Positions 53,511 to 62,811 of a stretch of 64,000 nt of DNA are shown piece after piece; position 1 is the stretch's first letter, and every line of letters starts with the position of its first letter. Below the pieces are notes generated by a model. That model ran no database searches, had not been told where the DNA came from, and saw only the letters and a list, made by a program, of their open reading frames with translations. Location of the stretch: the NCBI RefSeq assembly GCF_027214025.1, contig NZ_JAPWHB010000007.1, positions 175,633 to 239,632 of the forward strand, read 5' to 3'. The translations under genes and the position numbers were made by a program. This DNA comes from Parahoeflea alexandrii (GTDB lineage: Bacteria; Pseudomonadota; Alphaproteobacteria; Rhizobiales; Rhizobiaceae).

Positions 53511-54704
53511 ATGATGGATGTATTGGGATACCCGGAGAGCGGCCTTTTCAGCGCACGCGAGATGAAATTCCGCAATCAGGTGCGGGATTTCGTTGCGGAG
53601 AACCTGCCCGGTGAAATTGCGGCACGGCTCAAGTGTGGACACCACGCCAACCGCGGCGAAATCGAGCAATGGACTCGGATTTTGCACGAGCGCGGCTGGA
53701 GCGCCTACTGCTGGCCGAAGGAATTCGGCGGGCCGGGGTTCACCTCCGTCGAGCGCTACATCTTCGAAGAAGAATGCGCGATTGCCGGCGCACCGGAACT
53801 TGTACCCTTCGGCCTGAAAATGGTTGCGCCGGTGCTGATGAAATATGGTGACCAGCGGCAGCGCGATCATTTCCTGCCGCGAATCGCCAGGCTCGATGAC
53901 TTCTGGTGTCAGGGATATTCAGAACCCGGCTCGGGCTCGGATCTTGCCTCGCTCAAAACCAGGGCAGTGCTCAAGGGCGATCATTATGTCGTCGACGGTC
54001 AGAAGATATGGACGACGTCGGCACACGATGCCGACTGGATCTTTTGTCTGGTGCGCACGTCGAACGAAACCAAACGCCAGAACGGCATCAGCTTTCTGTT
54101 GGTTGATCTCAGCACGCCGGGAATCGAGATACGCCCGATCATCACACTTGATGGCAAGCACGAAATCAATGAAGTCTGGTTCGAAGGCGTCGAGGTTCCG
54201 GTTGAAAACCGGGTTGGCGAAGAAGGCATGGGCTGGACCTATGCAAAGTACCTGCTTGAACATGAGCGTCTCAATTTTGGCGGCATGGGGTTTTGCAAGC
54301 GGGAATTGACAAGGTTGCGGGAGATGGCGGCGACAAGCCTGCGCCATGGCCGGCCTTTGCTGGAACATCAGTCCTTCCGGCAGCGGTTGACGGCCCTGGA
54401 GGCCGAGCTTGCCGCAATCGATCTGACCAACCTACGCTTTCTGCGGGAAGTTGAGGCGGGGCGTGAAAACCCGCTGCAGGCTCCGGTGCTGAAAATCATC
54501 AGTTCGGAGATTCAGCAGGCGATTTCGGAGCTCCAGGTACGCGCACTGGGCTCGAAAGCTATGCCCTTCAATCCACAGGGCATAGCCTCGAACGCCGGAC
54601 ATTATTTCGCGGCCGAGAATTATTGCAACATGCGCAAGACCACCATTTACGCCGGTTCGAATGAAATCCAGCGCAATATAGCGGCGAAAGGCATATTCGG
54701 ATGA
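53511..54704 (+). CDS. Acyl-CoA dehydrogenase, likely subunit of a heteromeric pair (module D)
   Basis: The 397-residue flavoprotein has the middle motifs CQGYSEPGSGSDLASLKT and KIWTTSAHDADWIFCLVRTS. Its C-terminus reads IYAGSNEIQRNIAAKGIFG, so alanine replaces the glutamate of the usual YEGTNEIQR; relatives of this kind use a glutamate elsewhere. Together with the next gene, which overlaps by 4 bases, it resembles the two-subunit (alpha2beta2) acyl-CoA dehydrogenases described for steroid side-chain degradation. It oxidises an acyl-CoA using FAD and ETF. Confidence 0.9.
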   Translation: MMDVLGYPESGLFSAREMKFRNQVRDFVAENLPGEIAARLKCGHHANRGEIEQWTRILHERGWSAYCWPKEFGGPGFTSVERYIFEEECAIAGAPELVPFGLKMVAPVLMKYGDQRQRDHFLPRIARLDDFWCQGYSEPGSGSDLASLKTRAVLKGDHYVVDGQKIWTTSAHDADWIFCLVRTSNETKRQNGISFLLVDLSTPGIEIRPIITLDGKHEINEVWFEGVEVPVENRVGEEGMGWTYAKYLLEHERLNFGGMGFCKRELTRLREMAATSLRHGRPLLEHQSFRQRLTALEAELAAIDLTNLRFLREVEAGRENPLQAPVLKIISSEIQQAISELQVRALGSKAMPFNPQGIASNAGHYFAAENYCNMRKTTIYAGSNEIQRNIAAKGIFG

Positions 54705-55822
54705 ACAGCATTCCCGTTCCGACGAAGACCGCCTTGCCGCTCCTGTTCGAGCCGGACGACACGCTGGAGATGCTGGCTGACATGCTGTCGCGTGCGCTTG
54801 CCGGACAATCCGGTGGCCATTGGCGCGAAGAACTGTGGCCGATGCTTGCTGAACTCGGGTTGTTTGCGGCGGTGATGCCGGAGCGGTACGGCGGATATGG
54901 CGGCGCGCGCACGGCCGCACTTGTCTGCCGGTTGCTGGCCGGGTCGGGCGTGGTAAGCCCTTACGCCGTTTCCTCTGCGGCAATCGCCCCGTCTCTTGCA
55001 GAACTCGATCAACCCGCCGGGCGGGTGACGGCGCTGCTTGAAGCGCTGGTCGAAGGCCGTCAAGTGGCGACAATCGCATTGCATGAAGTGGATGCATTGC
55101 CGGTTCTGCGGGACTTCCAGACCGTGCTCTCTGGCGCGGGCGAGGGGCAATGGCGGCTTGACGGGGCCAAGCGGATGATCGCCTTCGCTCAGGAGGCCGA
55201 CTGGCTTGTGCTGCCGGCCAGGAATGAGGCGGGACATCTCGTCATCATCATGCTGGATCGGGCAAGTTTTTCCCCGCTCCTGCAACCTTGCACCCTGATA
55301 GACTCCATGCCGGCTGCGGACGCGTCCTTTAGCGGCCTTGTCATTGACGAGGATGCGATAGTGGCCGTGGGTGAGCAAGCCGAGAGCCTGCTCCGCGGTA
55401 TTGTAGACAGGCTCACGGCTGCACAATGCGCCGAAGCAGTGGGCGCAATGGCCTATATGATCAATGCCACGGCGGAGTATCTCGGCGTGCGGCGTCAGTT
55501 CGGCCAGCCGCTTTCAGCCCATCAGGCGCTTCGCCACCGCTATGTTGACATGACAATCCAACAGGCCAAGGCGGAAACCATGGCGGCTCTGGCGGCCACA
55601 GCCGTTGACCAGGAAAGCCCGGAGCAAAGAGACAGGGCTTTGGCCAGGGCGCGCTATGTGATTGTGCGGGCCGCGTGGTTTGTCTCGCAGGAGAGCATCC
55701 AGATGCACGGAGCCATAGGAATGGCGAACGAGACACCGGTCAGCGGCTATTTCAAGCGATTGCTGGCCCTGTCGCTCTGGCTTGGCGACGAGGATGACGC
55801 CCTTGAAGGTTTGATTGCCTGA
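54701..55822 (+). CDS. Acyl-CoA dehydrogenase-like partner subunit (module D)
   Basis: The 373-residue protein has a degenerate acyl-CoA dehydrogenase sequence: N-terminal helices, a weak middle domain (ATIALHEVDALPVLRDF, ILDGAKRM-like WRLDGAKRMIAFAQEADWLV) and a C-terminal helical domain with QFGQPLSAHQALRHRYVDMT and QMHGAIGMANETPVSGYF. The canonical TEP/S motif and the C-terminal catalytic Glu are missing. This is typical of the non-catalytic or half-active partner in heteromeric dehydrogenases. It overlaps the previous gene by 4 bases. Confidence 0.88.
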   Translation: MNSIPVPTKTALPLLFEPDDTLEMLADMLSRALAGQSGGHWREELWPMLAELGLFAAVMPERYGGYGGARTAALVCRLLAGSGVVSPYAVSSAAIAPSLAELDQPAGRVTALLEALVEGRQVATIALHEVDALPVLRDFQTVLSGAGEGQWRLDGAKRMIAFAQEADWLVLPARNEAGHLVIIMLDRASFSPLLQPCTLIDSMPAADASFSGLVIDEDAIVAVGEQAESLLRGIVDRLTAAQCAEAVGAMAYMINATAEYLGVRRQFGQPLSAHQALRHRYVDMTIQQAKAETMAALAATAVDQESPEQRDRALARARYVIVRAAWFVSQESIQMHGAIGMANETPVSGYFKRLLALSLWLGDEDDALEGLIA

Positions 55823-55863
55823 GCCGCGACGTAAACCTCAACACCGAGTGAAGGAATGGATGA

Positions 55864-57306
55864 ATGCTGACGAAACCGGATTTCTATATCAACGGCCAAT
55901 GGTGCATTCCAGCAAAAGGAGAGCTGTTCGAGGTCATCAATCCGGCCGACGAGCAGCCGTTCGGAGCAATTTCCCTAGGCTCCGGTGAGGATGTCGACAA
56001 GGCGGTCGCATCAGCGCGCCGTGCCTTTATAGACTGGGGCCGCACCGCGCTGGAATACCGGCTGGAACTAATGCAAAAACTCCGCGAGATCTACGAGGCG
56101 CGCATTGATGAAATGGCGGAGATCATTTCGAAGGAGATGGGCGCGCCGATTTCCCTTGCCCGGGACGCGCAGGCGATGGCAGGACTTGGTCACATCAAGT
56201 CATTCCTCAGGGTGGCCAAGACGTTCGAGTTCGAACATGTTCTTGACGACCGCAATCCGCAGGAACGCATCATCCATGAACCGATCGGGGTGTGCGGTCT
56301 CATTACGCCGTGGAACTGGCCGATGAACCAGGTGGCGTTGAAGGTGATCCCGGCATTGCTCGCCGGTTGCACCATTGTCCTCAAGCCTTCGGAAATTGCT
56401 CCGTTCTCGTCAATGTTGCTGGCCGAAATGATTGATGACGCGGGCTTCCCGGCAGGCGTTTTCAATCTGGTAAACGGGCTTGGACCGGTGGTCGGAGAGG
56501 CGATGTCCCGTCATCCGGATATCGACATGATTTCGTTCACCGGTTCGGCACGCGCTGGCATCGCGGTTCAAAAGGCCGCGGCTGAAACTGTCAAGCGAGT
56601 TTCACTGGAGCTCGGCGGCAAGTCGCCCAATATCGTGTTTGATGACGAAGCGCTGGGTGATGCGGTCAAGCGCGGAGTGCGTGCCTGTTTTCTCAACACT
56701 GGCCAGTCCTGCAATGCCCCGACCCGGATGCTTGTCGAGCGTTCGGCGTATGAGCGGGCAGTCACCATTGCCGCCGAAGTTGCGGACGCAACAAAGGTCG
56801 GGGATCCTAGTGAAGCCGGGCGTCACATTGGTCCACTCGCCTCCGGTACGCAGTTTGGCAAGGTTCAGGATTTGATCGCAACGGCGATCGGGGAAGGCGC
56901 ACGCGTCGTGGCTGGAGGGGCCGGACGACCGGAAGGGTTCAATCGCGGTTACTATGTTCGTCCTACAGTGTTTGCCGATGTTGACAATCAAATGACAATA
57001 GCGCGCGAGGAGGTATTTGGACCTGTACTGGTCATGATTCCATTTGATGATGAGGAACATGCAATAGAAATCGCAAACGACACGCCCTACGGGCTTTCGT
57101 CCTATGTGCAGTCGCTGGATCTGGAGCGCGCTGAACGCGTTGCCCGCCGACTGCGCGCCGGAATGGTTCAGCTCAATGGTTCCAATCGTGCCTCTGCCAG
57201 TCCATTTGGAGGTTTCAAACAATCCGGCAATGGCCGCGAGGGGGGGTATTGGGGCTTGGAGGAGTATCTTGAAGTAAAAGCGATCAGCGGTTGGCGGGCT
57301 GATTGA
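55864..57306 (+). CDS. NAD(P)-dependent aldehyde dehydrogenase (module D)
   Basis: The 480-residue enzyme is complete, with the cofactor loop PWNWPMNQVALKVIPALLAG, catalytic Glu249 (LELGGKSPN) and nucleophile Cys283 (NTGQSCNAPT). It oxidises an aldehyde to an acid. GGAATGGATGA precedes the ATG. It follows the dehydrogenase pair by 42 bases and is the last gene of module D; an IS6-type end begins 32 bases later. An aldehyde step could prepare an alcohol or aldehyde substrate for the ligase. Confidence 0.92.
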   Translation: MLTKPDFYINGQWCIPAKGELFEVINPADEQPFGAISLGSGEDVDKAVASARRAFIDWGRTALEYRLELMQKLREIYEARIDEMAEIISKEMGAPISLARDAQAMAGLGHIKSFLRVAKTFEFEHVLDDRNPQERIIHEPIGVCGLITPWNWPMNQVALKVIPALLAGCTIVLKPSEIAPFSSMLLAEMIDDAGFPAGVFNLVNGLGPVVGEAMSRHPDIDMISFTGSARAGIAVQKAAAETVKRVSLELGGKSPNIVFDDEALGDAVKRGVRACFLNTGQSCNAPTRMLVERSAYERAVTIAAEVADATKVGDPSEAGRHIGPLASGTQFGKVQDLIATAIGEGARVVAGGAGRPEGFNRGYYVRPTVFADVDNQMTIAREEVFGPVLVMIPFDDEEHAIEIANDTPYGLSSYVQSLDLERAERVARRLRAGMVQLNGSNRASASPFGGFKQSGNGREGGYWGLEEYLEVKAISGWRAD

Positions 57307-57337
57307 CCATAAACGGCATGGTTCTGTTCGCGTGGTC

Positions 57338-58085
57338 GGACATCGTAAAGTTAAATGAGGAGATGTCACCTGAACCTGAATACGGATGGACGGGTGATTA
57401 GCCCCGATTTTTCGAGACGCCCTCAGTTTTTCCTGCTGCCGGGCACACTCGCCGGCGAGGGCGCTCGATTGGACAGTAGTCGAGCTTCAAAGGCATGAAA
57501 GACAACGGTAAGGCTATGAGAATGTAAGTATATGGGAGGCATGTATGGCCGCGGGGGCCAACTGTTGGACAAGTGCTTCAGGCTTTGTCAGCTTGTTGGG
57601 CGCTGTACACTTATCGGCCTCGGGTCAAGGTAGGGCACGAGGTCTGCGATCAGGCTACCTGAAGATGGCGATCTCGCTCCAGGGCTTCATCCCGGCGGTT
57701 TTGGACCAGAACGTCGAGGACGAAGCCATGCTGATCGACGGCGCGCCACAACCAGTGTTTCTTCCCGCCAATGGTGATGACGACCTCGTCGAGGTATCAT
57801 TTGTCACCGAGCCTGCCGGCTGATCGCCTCCGAATATCATTGGCGAACTGCCTGCCGAATTTCTCCGCCCACAGTCTCACGATCTGGTGAGAGACGATGA
57901 TCCCTCAAGCTGCCAAAACAACCTCGACCATGCGCAGGCTGAGCGGAAACCGGAAATAGAGCCATAATGCATGGGCAATCACTTCCGCTGGAAAACGATG
58001 GCGACGATAGAGAGGATCACCTGCAGATCTGCTCATGCCGCCAGATCCCACATTTTCATCGTTTCTCAGTCAACGTTGCAGTGCC
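57338..58085 (-). mobile_element. Degenerate IS6-family element with terminal repeats
   Basis: Terminal repeats are GGACATCGTAAAGTTAA at 57338-57354 and the complement of GGCACTGCAACGTTGAC at 58069-58085. The minus-strand transposase reads RRHRFPAEVIAHALWLYFRF then PLSLRMVEVVLAA, stop, HQIVRLWAEKFG, NDIRRRSAGRLGDK, stop, YLDEVVITIGGKKHWLWRAV and DQHGFVLDVLVQNRRDEALE near 57650. Two in-frame stops and loss of the last third make it inactive. The sequence is close to that of the 44-kb relic, in the opposite orientation. Apart from the IS relic nothing was recognised in 57307-58253. Confidence 0.75.
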
Positions 58086-58253
58086 GTCCAGCCGGCTTGC
58101 AAGCCTGCAATCCGGACACATTTACGCCGCCATGGTACTTGAGGAATACAATTGATGGCCCCCCGAAATTCACCATTGGTTAACCATGATTGGTCAATAT
58201 TTGTCAGGCGCATATTGATTGAAAAGTGCTCCCAAGCTCGAACGGAAACGGAT

Positions 58254-58970
58254 ATGGCAATCGTGACTTTCGCCAACACCAAAGGCGGCGCCGGCAAGAC
58301 CACCGCGGTTCTGCTGGTGGCCACGGAACTCGCGCGCCTGGGATTGCGTGTCGTGGTGCTGGATGTTGATCCACAGCACTGGATCTCGCGCTGGCACGAG
58401 CAACTCGGCGCCAACTGTCCTGACAATCTCGAAGTCGTCCCTTATGTGTCTTCGGCCAATCTGGAGCGTCACATCCGCGCGCATCGCCATTCGGCGGATT
58501 TTGTTCTTCTCGACCTGCCCGGAGCCAGAAGTCCGCTTCTCGCCCAGGCACTGGGCTATTCCAGCTATGTGCTGATCCCTGCGCAGGGTTCAGCTATGGA
58601 TGCGCAAGGTGCCGCCAATGTTATCGATCTACTGCACTATCTCGACGAGAAGGCAGGGATCCGAATTCCCCATTCTGTGGTTCTCACGCGCGTCAACCCG
58701 ATCATCACAACGCGGGCGCTCCAGGGCGTCAAAGCCTTGCTGCAGGAAAAGCGGGTTCATTTGATTTCCACGCCGATCATCGAGCGTGCGGCCTTTCGCG
58801 ACGTCTTCAGTTGCGGCGAGACGCTCTACACCATGGATCCAAGGAAGGTCAGCAACCTTGAGCGCGCGCAGGAGAACGCGCAGCTTCTCGGCCAGGAAAT
58901 CCTGCTTCGGCTGCAACAGACCTGCGCCAGGCCTCCACAAAGAAGCGAGCCGCATCGGCTCGTTGCCTGA
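58254..58970 (+). CDS. ParA/VirC1-like ATPase
   Basis: The 238-residue deviant Walker-A ATPase has KGGAGKTT at residues 10-17, the DVDPQHWISRW aspartate region and DLPGARSPLLAQ as switch II. The C-terminal half (LISTPIIERAAFRDVFSCGE) resembles VirC1-type proteins, which are linked to plasmid or DNA-transfer functions. No parB or centromere-like repeats are visible. ATG 58254 is chosen because it starts the fold; upstream ATGs would add 34 unrelated residues. It converges with the chemotaxis operon. Its role could be partitioning, DNA transfer or positioning of a protein cluster such as the Che array. Confidence 0.8.
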   Translation: MAIVTFANTKGGAGKTTAVLLVATELARLGLRVVVLDVDPQHWISRWHEQLGANCPDNLEVVPYVSSANLERHIRAHRHSADFVLLDLPGARSPLLAQALGYSSYVLIPAQGSAMDAQGAANVIDLLHYLDEKAGIRIPHSVVLTRVNPIITTRALQGVKALLQEKRVHLISTPIIERAAFRDVFSCGETLYTMDPRKVSNLERAQENAQLLGQEILLRLQQTCARPPQRSEPHRLVA

Positions 58971-59009
58971 TCGAGACTTCAGTCTTTCCGTGACTGGCCT
59001 TGGCCTGGT

Positions 59010-60764
59010 TCAGAACAGCGCATCATCGAACAGATCATCATCCGAAACCTCTGGCGCCAAGGTCGGCTCGGTCTTGGCCTCGCTCGCGGTCGGCCAGCCG
59101 AAAATCGCGGCGTGAACATCGCGCTCGGACTTCATCGTATAGGTGCGAAAGATATCCGCCGACAACCCATCCAGCACGTCTTCCAGTCCATCGCAATGCG
59201 GCTCATAGGTCAGCGCCCCGGCGGCGAGCGACCGGCAATCACCGAGAATGGCGGACACGTCCTGATGGAAGTCGAGGCCAGCTGTGGCCGCCGCCACCTT
59301 GATGGTCACATCCTGGCCGCGGCTGCACAGATTGTCGACTTGCGCTTCGAGTGTCTGGTCTGCCTGGGTAACATGGGAAAGCGCGATCTCTATCCGGCCA
59401 ACAAGGTCGGGGCCGCCATCTGTGTCATTGCCTGTTTGGCCATGGCTCAGTGCGATCGCCTGTTGATTAAGCTGGTTCAGATCGTCAAGCGCACGGTCCG
59501 TTACCTCGTCAAGCTTGGCTGAAAACGAGCGCAGTTCGTTGGTGACGACATTGATGGCGCGGCTTTCTTCGCCCAACTGGGTACAGCGCAAATAGGTGTT
59601 GAGCGCCATGTACTGAATATCGGTGCGAACGAGCTGTATGGTTCTCACACTCTCCACCAGTCCCTTGACCATATCGCCGGCGCTACCACTCAGCCGAGCC
59701 GCTTCGCCTGCGGATTGTTCGATACCCGCTACGGCATCGCGGGCAAGTTCCAGACTGTTTTGCACAAGGCCCATGGAAGACCGTTCGGATGTGTCCGCCC
59801 GCGCAGGCAACATGGATTGCTGCAACTGTATGAGAAGAGTGGCATCGTTCGAAAATGCCCCGATGTTCTTCACGATCGTCCCGCATTGGACCTGAAACTC
59901 CGCTGCGATTGCGGCGAGTTGGTCGCGCACCAGCCTTGTGATCAGCATCCGAATGCGGTCCCGGTCCTCGGGCGACAGGTTTGCTGCCTCATCGCGCGAA
60001 AGGTAGTCGTTGGAGATCACGAAGGCGGCCTGGCAATGTTCGATCCGTTGCCGTGTGACGTCACCGATCTGCAGCGACGAGAGTGTGCTCGCCAGGCGCC
60101 CCTGCACCTTGAGGGCAAGGTCCTTTACCTGATCAGCGATGTCCGCAAGCGTCTTGCGTTGTGTCTGGATCGCATTTGCATTTCGCACCAGATCCTGGGC
60201 GATGGCAGGTATCGCGTGTTCGTGGGCTGCAAGCACCTCCCCCCCGGCGTGTGCGCTATGGACCATGTGCTGCAGGGAATGAATGCACTCGGCAAAGGCC
60301 TGTACCTCGCGAGTGGCAAACTGGATGCGCTCGACGATCTCCTCGGCAAAGCCCGCGAAATCGGCAATGCCGGCGCCGGTTATCTTGGCTGTCATGGCGA
60401 AGGCGCGCAGATAGCGCAGTGTGTCTTCCATCACCAGCACCTCTGAAGCCAGCGATTTGCCGTATCTCATGATGCTCTCAAACCGCTCGCGTCTGGCGAG
60501 TTGTTGAGCGGGGAGAGCGGCAATCAGTTCGCCGGTACGCATCAACTCCCTGGTCGCTTGCTCTGCCTCATCTTCCCGAAGCGCATTGGTAATGTCTTCC
60601 AGAGATTTCAAAAGCCCAGTGAACACGTCAAGCACGGAAACCAGAACGGTTCCTCCGTCCAGAAAGCGTTGCTCGATCTGCGCGAGAGCGTCTTCAAGTT
60701 TTTCACCGATTACGTTGATTGGCGCAGAAATCTCGTCTGCCTTGTGCAATCTGCTGGTGTTCAT
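59010..60764 (-). CDS. Large soluble chemotaxis-associated helical protein
   Basis: The 584-residue protein has no membrane segment. Its length is dominated by amphipathic helices with heptad-like stretches (VRNANAIQTQRKTLADIADQ, IEQSAGEAARLSGSAGDMVK, LVESVRTIQLVRTDIQYMAL). The last helices resemble a receptor signalling domain but lack the canonical MCP hairpin tip. It ends with an acidic, Phe-rich tail (SDDDLFDDALF). It is the last gene of the leftward che operon. It may be a cytoplasmic receptor or an adaptor of the Che array; I do not know a tested function. Confidence 0.7.
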   Translation of the reverse strand: MNTSRLHKADEISAPINVIGEKLEDALAQIEQRFLDGGTVLVSVLDVFTGLLKSLEDITNALREDEAEQATRELMRTGELIAALPAQQLARRERFESIMRYGKSLASEVLVMEDTLRYLRAFAMTAKITGAGIADFAGFAEEIVERIQFATREVQAFAECIHSLQHMVHSAHAGGEVLAAHEHAIPAIAQDLVRNANAIQTQRKTLADIADQVKDLALKVQGRLASTLSSLQIGDVTRQRIEHCQAAFVISNDYLSRDEAANLSPEDRDRIRMLITRLVRDQLAAIAAEFQVQCGTIVKNIGAFSNDATLLIQLQQSMLPARADTSERSSMGLVQNSLELARDAVAGIEQSAGEAARLSGSAGDMVKGLVESVRTIQLVRTDIQYMALNTYLRCTQLGEESRAINVVTNELRSFSAKLDEVTDRALDDLNQLNQQAIALSHGQTGNDTDGGPDLVGRIEIALSHVTQADQTLEAQVDNLCSRGQDVTIKVAAATAGLDFHQDVSAILGDCRSLAAGALTYEPHCDGLEDVLDGLSADIFRTYTMKSERDVHAAIFGWPTASEAKTEPTLAPEVSDDDLFDDALF

Positions 60765-60820
60765 GCTGAGCCTCGTTGATGTTTTAAAAGTTGGTCTGGA
60801 CGGAGAAAACCCGCGCGGGC

Positions 60821-61909
60821 TCAGCCGAGATGCCGGCGATTGGCCGCCAGAATTTCGCGTGCGATCTGTTCGAGTGGTACAACCCGGTCCACGCCGCCTC
60901 TGGCAATCGCTTCCTTTGGCATGCCAAAGACCACCGATGTCGCCTCATCCTGTGCAAGCGTGAAGGCTCCGGCCTTGTGCATCTCGTCCATGCCGCGAGC
61001 CCCGTCGTCGCCCATTCCCGTCATGATCACGCCCGCGGCGTTGGCGCCGGCCGATCGCGCGGCGGACCGAAACAGGACATCGACCGAAGGACGATGGCGC
61101 GAGACCAGCGGCCCGTCCTTGACTGCCACGATGTAGCGGGCACCCTGGCGTTCGAGCATCATGTGGTGGCCACCAGGCGCAATCAGCACATGGCCGCGCA
61201 AGACAGGATCGCCGTGTGCGGCCTCCTTGACCTCGACCTGACACAAGGTGTTGAGCCGTGATGCGAAGGCCGAGGTAAATCTCTCGGGCATGTGCTGGAC
61301 AATGACGATCCCGGGCGCGTTGGCCGGAAGTGCTACCAGGAGTTCGCGTAGGGCCTCTGTGCCGCCGGTGGAAGCGCCGACGCACACCACCATTTCCGTG
61401 GTCTTGGCCATGGCCCGGCCGGTAGGCGGAGGCAAGACCGCGTCGGCGGTAAGCTTGGCCTGGGTTGCCCCTGCAAGCGGTGGTCGTCGGCTTACCCCCT
61501 TCACCCGCGCCGCCGCAGCGCCCTTGACCGTTTCGCGGATCATCGCTCCGGATTCAGACAGGTGGTCGGCTGCACCAATCTTGGGCTTGAGAATGATGTC
61601 GACGGCGCCGGCCTCCAGCGCCTGCATCAATGTTTGCGAGCCTTCCTCCGTCAGCGAGGAACACATGACCACCGGGATGGGATGCTGGGACATCAGCTTG
61701 CGCAGGAACGTGATGCCGTCCATTTTCGGCATTTCCACGTCTAGGGTCACGACATCGGGCACTTCCTCCTGGATGCGGCGTGCTGCGACGAAGGGGTCAG
61801 ACGCCACGCCCATCACCTCGATATCGCCGTCCGCTTCCAGAACCTGCGTCAATGCCTGCCGGACGCTTGCCGAGTCATCCACGATCAATACGCGTATCTT
61901 CTTCGCCAT
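60821..61909 (-). CDS. cheB: CheB receptor methylesterase/response regulator
   Basis: The 362-residue protein combines an N-terminal receiver domain with phosphoacceptor Asp57 ([13 protein letters not shown]) and a C-terminal methylesterase. The catalytic triad is Ser180 ([10 protein letters not shown]), His206 ([12 protein letters not shown]) and the Asp in [13 protein letters not shown] flexible linker lies between the domains. It removes methyl groups from chemoreceptors and lies 8 bases downstream of cheR on the minus strand. Confidence 0.95.
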   Translation of the reverse strand: MAKKIRVLIVDDSASVRQALTQVLEADGDIEVMGVASDPFVAARRIQEEVPDVVTLDVEMPKMDGITFLRKLMSQHPIPVVMCSSLTEEGSQTLMQALEAGAVDIILKPKIGAADHLSESGAMIRETVKGAAAARVKGVSRRPPLAGATQAKLTADAVLPPPTGRAMAKTTEMVVCVGASTGGTEALRELLVALPANAPGIVIVQHMPERFTSAFASRLNTLCQVEVKEAAHGDPVLRGHVLIAPGGHHMMLERQGARYIVAVKDGPLVSRHRPSVDVLFRSAARSAGANAAGVIMTGMGDDGARGMDEMHKAGAFTLAQDEATSVVFGMPKEAIARGGVDRVVPLEQIAREILAANRRHLG

Positions 61910-61917
61910 CTGCGTGC

Positions 61918-62811
61918 TCAGATCTTCTGGAAAACGGTATTGGCCACCTGCTTCACGGGCAGATCGAAGCCGGTAATGGTCTCTGAGTGTCCAACATAGA
62001 GGTAGCCGTCCTTGGCGAGCCTGGCGCAGAGACGGGACAGCACCTTATGTTGGGTCGGCTTGTCGAAATAGATGAGTACGTTCCGGCAGAAGATCACATG
62101 CATGGGTTCACCGATCGAATAGGCCGAATCCATGAGGTTGAGACGAGAAAATCCTACCTTGCTGCGGAGCGCGGGGTGGATGCGAACCTCGCCGCGATGG
62201 CGATCGACTGGCTCCATCACATAGCGTCGCCGCCGGTCGCCATCGACCGGGTCCAGCATGGCGGTGGGAAACACGCCGCGACGAGCCGTCTGCAGCACAT
62301 CGGTCGATAGATCTGTTGCAAGGATCGAGTAGTCCAGCCCGGACTTGGCTTGAATGAAATCCTCCAAGACCATCGCCAGCGTATAGGGCTCTGCGCCAAT
62401 AGAGCAGGCGGAGCTCCAGAACCTAAGGTGACGATGCCCCTTCGAGACCAGATCTGGAAGCGCATCCGTACTCAGATGGTCAAAATGCTTCGGCTCGCGG
62501 AAGAAGTCGGTCTTGTTGGTCGTCACCGCGTCGATGAGGTGAATGGCTTCTGTCTCGATACCGTCATGCTTGAACAGATAGTCGCAATACTGATCGAGGC
62601 TGGTCATGTCGGTTACCCGCAATCGACGCCGCAGTCGCCCCTCCAGCATCGTCTTCTTGGTCACCGGCATCTTGATTCCGCTGTAGTCATAAATGTAGCG
62701 GGACAGCAGATCGAAGTTGCGAGTACTGAGAGCATCAGAGCCCGACGCGCCCGCGGATGCGGAGCGATGGCTGCGGGTGGCTGGCCGTTCCTGCAATGCG
62801 GCGGCGCTCAT
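61918..62811 (-). CDS. cheR: CheR chemoreceptor methyltransferase
   Basis: The 297-residue SAM-dependent methyltransferase has an N-terminal helical domain and a C-terminal Rossmann-like domain with [20 protein letters not shown] and the CheR-typical [15 protein letters not shown]. It methylates receptor glutamates. It overlaps cheW by 4 bases at its start and precedes cheB by 8 bases. Confidence 0.95.
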   Translation of the reverse strand: MSAAALQERPATRSHRSASAGASGSDALSTRNFDLLSRYIYDYSGIKMPVTKKTMLEGRLRRRLRVTDMTSLDQYCDYLFKHDGIETEAIHLIDAVTTNKTDFFREPKHFDHLSTDALPDLVSKGHRHLRFWSSACSIGAEPYTLAMVLEDFIQAKSGLDYSILATDLSTDVLQTARRGVFPTAMLDPVDGDRRRRYVMEPVDRHRGEVRIHPALRSKVGFSRLNLMDSAYSIGEPMHVIFCRNVLIYFDKPTQHKVLSRLCARLAKDGYLYVGHSETITGFDLPVKQVANTVFQKI

